Below are positions 45,201 to 52,800 of a stretch of DNA of 64,000 bases, one piece after another. The notes beneath the pieces are model-generated. The model made no database searches. It saw only the letters and a list, made by a program, of their open reading frames with translations, and was not told the DNA's origin. How positions within the stretch are numbered: the first letter of the stretch is position 1; every line of letters begins with the position of its first letter. Source of the stretch: Leuctra nigra (Eukaryota; Arthropoda; Insecta; Plecoptera; Leuctridae); assembly GCA_934045905.1 (NCBI GenBank), contig OW203764.1:29925629-29989628 (forward strand). The letters are read 5' to 3'. The position numbers were made by a program, and so were the translations under genes.

Positions 45201-48200
45201 CAGAGGTAGAAGGTCTGGAGTCCATGTCCAGGGGATGGCGATGTCCCGGTACCAAGGAGTTGCTGCTCGGACAATGTCCACCCAACCCTCCAGTAGTGCT
45301 AATGGGCGAGAATGTGTTACACATGTAAGAACACAGTCCTGTATCTCAGAGGTAGAAGGTCTGGAGTCCATGTCCAGGGGATGGCGATGTCCCGGTACCA
45401 AGGAGTTGCTGCTCGGACAATGTCCACCCAACCCTCCAGTAGTGCTCATGGGCGAGAATGTGTCACACATGTAAGAACACACTCCTGTATCTCAGAGGTA
45501 GAAGGTCTGAAGTCCATGTCCAGGGGATGGCGATGTCCCGGTACCAAGGAGTTGCTGCTCGGACAATGTCCACCCAACCCTCCATTTGTGTTCATGGGCG
45601 AGAATGTGTTACACATGTAAGAACACAGTCCTGTATCTCAGAGGTAGAAGGTCTGGAGTCCATGTCCAGGGGATGGCGATGTCCCGGTACCAAGGAGTTG
45701 CTGCTCGGACAATGTCCACCCAACCCTCCAGTAGTGCTCATGGGCGAGAATGTGTCACACATGTAAGAACACAGTCCTGTATCTCAGAGGTAGAAGGTCT
45801 GGAGTCCATGTCCAGGGGATGGCGATGTCCCGGTACCAAGGAGTTGCTGCTCGGACAATGTCCACCCAACCCTCCAGTAGTGCTCATTGGCGAGAATGTG
45901 ACACACATGTAAGAACACAGTCCTGTATCTCAGAGGTAGAAGGTCTGGAGTCCATGTCCAGGGGATGGCTATGTCCCGGTACCAAGGAGTTGCTGCTCGG
46001 ATAATGTCCACCCAACCCTCCAGTAGTGCTCATGGGCGAGAATGTGTCACACATGTAAGAACACAGTCCTGTATCTCAGAGGTAGAAGGTCTGGAGTCCA
46101 TGTCCAGGGGATGGCGATGTCCCGTTACCAAGGAGTTGCTGCTCGGACAATGTCCACCCAACCCTCCAGTAGTGCTCATTGGCGAGAATGTGTCACACAT
46201 GTAAGAACACAGTCCTGTATCTCAGAGGTAGAAGGCCAGGAGTCTATGTCCAGGGGATTGCGATGTCCCGGTACCAAGGAGTTGCTGCTCGGACAATGTC
46301 CACCCAACCCTCCAGTAGTGCTCATGGGCGAGAATGTGTCACACATGTAAGAACACAGTCCTGTATCTCAGAGGTAGAAGGTCTGGAGTCCATGTCCAGG
46401 GGATGGCGATGTCCCGGTACCAAGGGGTTGCTGCTCGGACAATGTCCACCCAACCCTCCAGTAGTGCTCATGGGCGAGAATGTGTCACACATGTAAGAAC
46501 ACAGTCCTGTATCTCAGATGTAGAAGGTCTTAAGTGATTGAGTTGGGCACAAGAAACTATAGTTCTGTCTTCACCCATTTGTAATAATAGTGATACCAGT
46601 CATTTTGTAAGAGAATAGTGTTTAAGTCAAATTTCAATTGTTTGAAGGTTGATTATACGATTCCAAAAGTATGCAATGCCAAATCGAGAAATTTGACTTC
46701 GGGCGTTTTACTTCAGAGATACAGAGTTCAAGTCAGTGTTGACGTATTATAGCTTTCCATAAAATCTTTTTACTAGTACTAAATAAAATGAATTGATCAT
46801 AAAAATCTAGATATTCTCTTATGCTCTTCACTTGATATTATAGCAGTTTGAGAATGTGCATTTTCGTTTATGTAGTTGCTTCTGAGATGATTTTGTTAGA
46901 TTTACAGAACTCAAAATTAATTTGCTACTTACCCTTGTAGTTATATATTTCATACATATATTATCATTGTCAAATTAATAATTCCCAATTTGTTTTCATG
47001 AAATCCCCTTTTCGGGTCTTCATTGTGGCATCTTTCTTGCCTGGAAACTTATGTATCATTTTTTGAACCTGAAAGCGAGTCAATGCAATTACTTATATAT
47101 ATATATATCTGTACCTCCGATTTACCTTTCAGTATAGCTCGACGAAAGTTTTTTTTCATGAACACAAAAGTACTCATAGATGAGATTCTACCGAAGAATT
47201 GACTTGAAAAGTAAACCTTTATCTTGCCTACATTCATATGACGTCAAGAATACAAATCCTTTTTTCTCAAGTTTTATAAAATCCATTTCTTTCGCTTTAT
47301 CTCCTGTTTCGCATACTGGTTATATAATCGCGTTGCTGCAACATCTAATGGCAGCTAAATGATTCAAGGAGAAGCTACAGAGATGGAAGATGTTACACGC
47401 GCAAAAGAAGAATAGTGTGTCATTTCCTACTTCATGTTCTCATATTGCCTTAAGTGGATATTACATTATGCAATTCACGTTGGGCAACTCAAATCTTCAA
47501 GATTCAAATTGTCCCAATTCAAATCTTGTTTCTGTGTGTCACTTTCATCGTTTGATTTTAGGTTATAGCTTTATGATTTTAATAATGTTTTTTATGGTTT
47601 TTAATGTTTTTTAATATTCAAATCTGCAGATTTGATTTGATCCCAACTTGAATTGTATAGTGGAAGACCCACTTTTTCAATATTATTTTATCCATAGCAA
47701 AAAATGCAAACGTTCTTTATAAGTGCAAGCTTTTAACAACCATTAATGACCTAAAATAATACCGGTTGGCCAAACAACACACAATGGACGGGACAACGCT
47801 GTGACGAAACTACCGCACAAATCGGGTGGAAAATAACATATTAGAAACAACATACTAAGGTTTGATGTGTGAAAGTTCAAAAACTTAACTTTTGTAGGAA
47901 AAATGTTACAGTTGTTAGAATTTGGTTGTTGCAAAATCGAATATATACGGAGTTCAAATAGCGCGCTTTCCGAAAATGTCAATTGGCCTATTGTTTCTTC
48001 CAAACTATTAACGATATCAAGCTCACAGTATAAAATTGTATTTTTTGAAATTATCGTGTGTAATAAAACTTGTGAAATTATCTCCCGTATTTTCTGCTTT
48101 GAGGATTAAGTTCAAGATAACAAAACTTTGTCCCAATAATCCAAATGTATTGAAATTTTTACACAATTGACAGCAATACCTATCTTTATAAATAATATTT

Positions 48201-49158
48201 GAAATTTTCAGCTTGATATAGTTAGTAGTTTTGAAGAAACAGCGTCCCGGCCAATGACCATTTTCTGTACGCGAGCTGTTTGAATCCCGTTTAAATCAAT
48301 TTTCCGACAACCAAATTCTAGCTGCTGTAACTTTTTTCATACAAAAGTTATGTTTTTGAAACTTAACACATCAAGCCTTAGCATGTTGTATATATTATGT
48401 AAAATTTTCAGACTAATTTGTATAGTAGTTTCGTCACAGCGATGTCTTGCCCATTGTGCGTTCTTTTTGGGCCACCCGGTATAATTTCATTCAACATTTT
48501 AAAAATCCTTACTAAAAAAAATATATATGAAATCTAAAAATTCTGCACTGAAAAGTAGTGATATCAAAAAATTAGCCAAGTCAAAACTTTATTTGAAAAT
48601 CAAAAAATACTTGGCGCATCGGGTATATAAATAGCTTAGAAGTATAGGCTAGATATAAAATATACATAAAATATACATATATACTTATAGTATATACCTA
48701 TAATGCCCTAAATAAAACGATGAGCCAAGTATTTGTTGATTTTCAAGTTTTGACTTGGCTCATTTTTTGATATCACTACTTTTCAGTGCAGAATTCTTAG
48801 ATTTCATAATTTTTTTAATGTTGAAGAGACTTGGCTGTTTTTTTTACACGGAGTGTTTTTTATGGGGTATATACGAGAATTACTTTTGAATTCAATATTT
48901 CTATTTGCCTATAATTTCAAGATACTTTCTCTCTGTATTCATTCATTTTTCGTATTAATCAATGACTGCCCCTTATACTCCAGAACGTACTGTGTTCATA
49001 AATGTTCACAATTATTACTTTGTCCTATGACGTAAGCTTGTAATGATTGTTCTCGATTGGATTTGTGTTGCAGTGTGCGAGGTGTAATCAGTATAAGGAC
49101 AGCAACGCAGCCTCCGTACGCCTTGGGTCCTTGGATGACGACCAACAACATATATTAA
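33235..49158 (+). CDS. Secreted lipase, pancreatic lipase/phospholipase A1-like (7 exons)
   Basis: This secreted alpha/beta-hydrolase would cleave ester bonds of glycerolipids. Exons are 33235-33274, 34079-34202, 34937-35076, 35344-35598, 35974-36162, 39575-39743 and 49074-49158. All introns are GT-AG, and the phases join to 1002 nt and 333 residues. Residues 1-22 form a signal peptide with a small-residue end (S-R-S-A). Further landmarks are L-Y-T-R near 52-55 and the H-G-F oxyanion region at 85-87. The catalytic set is Ser163 in A-I-S-I-G, Asp189 in G-L-D-P-A and His257 in C-N-H-L-R-A. The H-V-D-F-Y-V-N-G-G and Q-P-G-C blocks follow, then P-P-Y-A-L-G at the end. The first Gly of the G-x-S-x-G elbow is Ala. 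No C-terminal PLAT domain is present, as usual for insect members. The last intron (9.3 kb) holds the 146-bp array and a LINE. Family and exon structure are secure; substrate is unknown. Confidence 0.9.
34079..34202 (+). CDS. Lipase exon 2, signal cleavage and N-terminus
   Basis: The exon lies between atccaag and gtcagt. It encodes the end of the signal peptide and the segment ending F-Y-V-K-Y-V-L-Y-T, where family members carry the F-x-L-Y-T-R start of the hydrolase fold. The arginine codon is split with exon 3. Confidence 0.82.
34284..34606 (-). mobile_element. GC-rich SINE-like repeat, copy 2
   Basis: It is the reverse-oriented homologue of 3711-4018 and lies in lipase intron 2. On the minus strand it ends gccgttaaaccataat followed by a (ctaat)n-like tail, consistent with a retroposed 3' end. 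Part of the middle differs from copy 1 by indels. Confidence 0.62.
34799..34836. repeat. Dispersed repeat end (GCGTTTTCCTAG type)
   Basis: agctcatcaaccgttacaca followed by gagcgttttcctag matches the end motif of the 36826 and 59941 elements. Only the tip remains, about 100 bp before lipase exon 3. Confidence 0.55.
34937..35076 (+). CDS. Lipase exon 3, oxyanion region
   Basis: The exon lies between tgctttcag and gtgagc. It encodes T-N-G-V-P-I-F-L and then I-L-I-H-G-F (residues 82-87), the conserved HG step of the oxyanion hole. Confidence 0.88.
35344..35598 (+). CDS. Lipase exon 4, nucleophile elbow
   Basis: The exon lies between atctgcag and gtgaca. It encodes A-Y-L-S-M-G-S-Y-N-V-L-V-L-N-W-S (residues 102-117) and the elbow V-V-A-I-S-I-G-T-H with Ser163. 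It is distinctly GC-rich and CpG-rich compared with the introns. Confidence 0.9.
35974..36162 (+). CDS. Lipase exon 5, catalytic aspartate
   Basis: The exon lies between atgtgtccag and gtgagc. It encodes G-L-D-P-A-K-P with Asp189, D-V-I-H-T-N-T, and G-H-V-D-F-Y-V-N-G-G...Q-P-G-C, the hallmark block of the family. The donor is at gt|gtgagc. The other nearby GTs would break the frame of exon 6. Confidence 0.88.
36217..36598. mobile_element. Foldback element, 382 bp, TTAA flanks (copy 1)
   Basis: The ends GAGGGCTGAGTAG and CTACCCAGCCGTC, plus the long arms CTTGAAGAGTTTTTTAATCG and CGATTAAAAAACTCTTCAAG, are inverted repeats. TTAA is present at both borders, as with piggyBac-type insertion. A second copy is at 61999-62347. 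It lies in lipase intron 5. Confidence 0.7.
36826..39185 (+). mobile_element. 2.4-kb dispersed repeat, left copy
   Basis: It starts ctaggaaaacgctctgtgta and ends ccccgctcgcttaatt. It is the inverted homologue of 55568-59941 once the insertion there is removed. It contains an internal foldback (37972-38223), a second internal copy of the GTGTAACGC end motif at 38291, and a conserved 71-codon frame (37460-37675) that I do not trust as a gene. The class is unknown. It fills most of lipase intron 5. Confidence 0.65.
37972..38223. repeat. Internal foldback of the left copy
   Basis: The arms gaaccttcccatcatttgcc...gtaggtactgg and cagtacctgc...gatggaaaggttcc pair over about 100 bp each. A shortened version lies at 56571-56753 in the right copy. 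Confidence 0.65.
39575..39743 (+). CDS. Lipase exon 6, catalytic histidine
   Basis: The exon starts after gttttcag and ends at ...cacat before gtaaga, in phase 2. It encodes D-G-F-F-C-N-H-L-R-A with His257, F-T-E-S-I, and the cysteine loop C-P-G-T-K...G-Q-C-P-P-N-P-P with an N-V-S sequon. Its last 93 nt (39651-39743) are the parent of the tandem array that follows. Reading through the donor gives an immediate stop. Confidence 0.88.
39651..40100 (+). repeat. 146-bp exon-derived array, block A
   Basis: This block starts with the real end of exon 6. Two full units follow (exon-like parts 39797-39889 and 39943-40035), and a third is cut at 40100 by the LINE. Each unit has 93 nt of exon-like sequence, gtaagaac, and 53 nt of intron-like sequence ending atgtccag. 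Confidence 0.93.
40101..42484 (-). mobile_element. 5'-truncated LINE (jockey/CR1-like) inside the array
   Basis: Its 3' end is on the left, with a duplicated ACTTGAAA tail instead of poly-A, which suggests a CR1/L2-like clade. Its 5' end is truncated at 42484, within the reverse transcriptase frame. About 15 bp of the host unit are missing at the junction, and no clean TSD is seen. It postdates the first expansion of the array because array sequence lies on both sides. Confidence 0.85.
40718..42480 (-). pseudogene. Reverse transcriptase of the truncated LINE
   Basis: One frame of about 585 codons is broken by a single in-frame TGA at 42098-42100. The domains in order are: the N-terminal RT region (G-T-D-T-L-S), N-Y-R-P-I-S-L-L-S, F-G-F-R-S-G, K-A-F-D-T-V-S-H, G-V-P-Q-G-T-V-L-G-P, the catalytic F-A-D-D-T, and the W-G-G-T-Y region. 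The endonuclease and ORF1 are gone through truncation. It cannot be active, though most motifs are intact. Confidence 0.85.
42485..46530 (+). repeat. 146-bp exon-derived array, block B
   Basis: It begins within a unit at ttgctgctcgg. Twenty-seven complete exon-like parts follow, at 42604 and every 146 bp to 46400-46492, and the array ends in a partial intron-like part. Every unit keeps the cac-at/gtaaga donor, and nearly all keep the atgtccag/gggatgg acceptor-like junction. Two units (43480 and 45962) carry CAA to TAA stops. Variants recur in blocks, showing higher-order duplication. The many similar frames across it are artefacts of the periodicity. Confidence 0.95.
46531..47758. other. Lipase last intron, AT-rich part
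   Basis: This is ordinary AT-rich intron with no repeats I could define, except a short (TA)n run near 47093-47108. No exon was seen. Confidence 0.55.
47759..48482. repeat. Foldback element, 724 bp
   Basis: The ends ATACCGGTTGGCCAAACAAC and TTTTTGGGCCACCCGGTAT pair. Inside, ACAATGG...GCTGTGACGAAACTA pairs with TAGTTTCGTCACAGCG...CCATTGT. The arms continue with diverged pairing for over 200 bp. It lies in the last lipase intron. Confidence 0.7.
48525..48866. repeat. CACTCCGTG foldback family, small subtype
   Basis: The arms gaaatctaaaaattctgcac and gtgcagaattcttagatttc pair, with the family's ccaagt...ttggcgcatcg blocks around a short loop. The right tip (cacggagtgttttttatggg) is kept and the left tip is lost. 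Confidence 0.7.
49074..49158 (+). CDS. Lipase exon 7, C-terminus
   Basis: The exon follows gtgttgcag. Its first base completes the isoleucine codon split with exon 6 (AT|T). It encodes V-R-G-V-I-S-I-R-T then Q-P-P-Y-A-L-G, which matches the closing strand of insect family members, and ends in TAA. The fit in phase and family pattern across a 9.3-kb intron is the main proof that the array is intragenic. Confidence 0.87.
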
Positions 49159-49522
49159 GAAGAGAGACAATTTATTTTAAAATAATTATGTTCTCTAATA
49201 TTTGAGGGTCTCGTGGCATAAATCAGTCAACTCGAAGAAACTAATTTTGAGATATTCTTGTTTCAAGCTGGTGTTCATTTTAAGGGCCATTCTTTCAATA
49301 GGTACTCTGCTAACTTTTAAACGGTTGATTAGGACTGTATTGTCAAGGCAACAACCAATGACATTCCTAGAATTGGTTGTAGCAGAGTATGGAAAAACTG
49401 GACCTAAGCCACATTTAAAGCACACTATGTGAAGAAATATGTGAATGCACATGATAATTAGTCAACTGCTATGAAATTTTACATGATTTTTTGCCCGTTT
49501 CATGCTGCGAGCCTCTCAATAT

Positions 49523-49780
49523 TGTTAAAGGCTTACTATCGGGCTACAGTTTCCTTTACGGTTTTTGGGCGTCGAATAATAATTACACCGGTATTTATAT
49601 AATTATTATAGTTTAATTTCACAAGGACATTACATCTTATCAAACTTCCATTTCAAGACAACTTCCAACAATTAACTTTTCTCTCTTCTTTTGTTCTTTA
49701 AAATTACTACAGCTTGCAAACCTAACAAACACATGAACTACTTTATCGACATACAGTCTGGCCAACATTAATAGCTAACA
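49523..49780 (-). repeat. 3' LTR of the gypsy element
   Basis: 258 bp, TG...CA ends. In the element's orientation the preceding tract AGGTTGGCCGAG is only a weak polypurine tract. Confidence 0.93.
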
Positions 49781-49868
49781 CTCGGCCAACCTGAAATTGA
49801 TCGACCTCGATCAAGAAAACATGTCCAGTTTTACAAATTATGAAGTTAAACACAATAAAATAATCAAA

Positions 49869-52800
49869 TTAACCAATAACATAATCTTTCAAATAATCTG
49901 GCTGTCTACGAACGCGCTTTTCATTTACTGGATTAGTTTCTACGTCGTCTTCTTCTTCACTTTCATTTTCTTCCTCCATACATTCATTCTTCCAAGGCTT
50001 CAACTGAGAAACATGTGCAGTTGAACTATAAAAATAGCCTGTTTTTCCTTCTTCCAAATCCGCAACTTTGTATGTATCTCCCGGCAATACTGCTGTTATC
50101 ACTAGGGGTCCGCGATACTTTGCTTGCGTTTTTGTCGGTTGTCCTGTTGCTGTTGGGGCTTTCTTCATAAATACAATTTCTCCCGGTACGTACTTGATTC
50201 CTACGAAATGTCGCTTGTCATAACGATCCTTCATGTCACCTTGCATTTCAATAATTCTTGCTCGGGCTGACGTTTGTAGTTCAGCGGAACTTTGCCAGGT
50301 GTCGTACTGATCATCAGTCGTCAGGGTCCTCAGAAGCCCATCATGAAATATCGGCGAATAACCATGCAGGAGTTCAAAGGGACTCTTACCGGTGGTTTTG
50401 TTGGCGGCGGTGTTCACGTCTCTCTCGATTCTCTTGATGCTTTTGTCCCAATCTCGTTGAGCATGATCCTCAATCGCGATGGAGATCAGTGGTATTAGAG
50501 TACGATTAACACGCTCTACCTGACCATTTCCGTGTGGATGTCTCGGCGAATTTAGAGTGTGATGAATCCCATTGTGCTCACAAAAATCTGTGAATTTCTG
50601 AGCAGTGAAACATGATCCTCGATCTGTTATTACTCTGGTCGGGTAACCTTTGTCCATGACAAATTCTTCCATTGAACGTAAAACATTCTTCACTGAAGTG
50701 TCTCTCAGTGGATATAGCTTGACAAATTTTGTTAAATTGTCAGTTAATACAAGAAGTTCTTGGTTTCCTTTTGAGCTTTTGATAAAGGGGCCTAAATGGT
50801 CCAAATGGATTGTAGCAAATGGTCGCTTACCAGGTGGAATCGGATGCAGAAGTCCTGGTGTCTTACCTCCTCTACTCTTGTACAGTATGCACTCCGCGCA
50901 CATGTGGATGTGTTGTCGGATGTATCTGCGGATGTAGGCAAACCAGTACAGCTCAGTGATTCTTGCGACTACTCGATCTACTGAAAAATGTCCAGAAAGG
51001 TCATGAAATTTAACAGCAAGACTTTTTCTCATCGATTTAGGCATGACGTAAAGATATCGAGTTGTTCCATCTTTGTTCGTTACGATTCTGTACAGTCGGT
51101 CATTCTGTAGTTTGAAGTGCTTCACGCGATCTTGTTCTTGTGATGTTCGTTCTTCATCTTCTTTCTTCAAGATTCTTATCAATTCTTGCAGATCGGCGTC
51201 TCCATGCTGAATCATAAGGACATGGTCTTCTGTGTTCAGTGTCAAGAACACATCGAATCGTGATTCAATAATGTTCTCCATTGTGTCGGTTGCTTCTTCG
51301 GACGGAGCGCGACTCAATGCGTCGACGTGATTCATTTTAATACCAGGGCGATGACGAATCTCTCGAATATTAAACTCTTGGATCAGATTGTACCAACGTG
51401 CAATTTGCGGGTTCAGGGTCTTGTGAGTATTCATGTAGACAAGTGATTGACAATCCGTTATGATTGTGAACTCGAGGGGCAACAGAAATTGACGCAGTCT
51501 ATCCAATGTCCAGACTATTGCCATGAGTTCTAGTTTTGACGAATGATAGTTGTGTTCTACAGACGTTGTCTTCTTCGAGACACAATACACTAGATGCAGT
51601 TTTCCATCAGTGCCTTCTTGAAGTAGCATCCCTCCCAAGCCATCTGCTGAAGCGTCGGTGTGAACTTCCGTTCGGGCTGCAGGGTTGTACAACATCAGAG
51701 TCGGTTTCGATACTAACGCGCTTTTTAGATCATCGAATGCTTGGTCTTGTTCAGTATTCCATACAAAAGCTTCACTTTTCCGAGTTAGTCTTGATAACGG
51801 TTCGGCTATTCGTGCGTAATGCGGAATAAAACGACGAAAGAAACCTGTCAAACCTAACCAACGCCGTATCTCGTGAACGTTCTTCGGCTTTGGAAACTCT
51901 TCAATTGCGATTAACTTACGATTGCCTGGCTTAAGGTGATTCGTCGAAATTACAAATCCCAGGTAGTCAATCTCTTCCTTTCCAAATTCACATTTTGACA
52001 ATTTGCAAGTCAAACCGGCTTTTTGCAATGCGGCAAAAACAAGTGTTAAACGCTGGATCATTTCGGTCCAAGATGACGCAGGGATCAATATATCGTCCAG
52101 ATAACAGAGAGCAATCGTGTTACGCAAATCTCCTAACGCTATGTTCATGGCACGTTGAAATTCACTAGGAGCATTGGTCAAACCAAACATCATGCGTTCG
52201 AACTGACCGGTTGTATCTGGCGTTACAAAGGCGGTTTTCTCCTTTGCAGAATCTGCTAACGGAATTTGCAGATATCCATGTGCGAGATCAAGTACAGCAT
52301 ACATCTTACTGTTCGATAGACGTTCCAACATGTCGTCTACGTTCGGAAGGGCAAATTTCATCTTGACGGTCTGGAGGTTCAAACGGCGATAGTCAACTAC
52401 CATACGATATTCACCTGTTTTCTTTCGGACTAATAGAACAGGACTAGCATACGGGGAACGAGTATCGGTAACTATTCCGTTTTGCTTCCACTCCTTTACG
52501 ATCTTGTTTATCTCGTCGCGTTCTTGTGCAGTAGTCTTGTACGGTCTAGAAGCTACGGGTTTACTTCCTTCTTGTTCAAGAATCTCCATTTTTACAATGT
52601 TTGTGCATCCTAGTTCATGCATGTTTGTAGCAAAACAGTCACGATACGTATTAACTAGTTCCAAAAGTTCTGATTTTTCAGTTTCAGTAATCTTCGGTCC
52701 TACTTTCAAGTCTGCAATCTTGATCGGTTCGGGAAGATCAGCGGGAAGATCATCGTCTTCACTTATCGTATAAATATCTTCTACTATGTCGGCTCGCGTC

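Noticed and set aside
39651..46530. CRISPR-like array
   Set aside because: Units are 146 bp and nearly identical throughout. There are no unique spacers, and the context is a eukaryotic intron.
42500..46537. Dozens of overlapping frames of about 102 codons on the plus strand, as a gene family
   Set aside because: They repeat every 146 bp, run through the 53-bp intron-like part in a frame other than the lipase frame, and stop at the donor TAA. They are by-products of the array. Only the 93-nt parts match a real exon.
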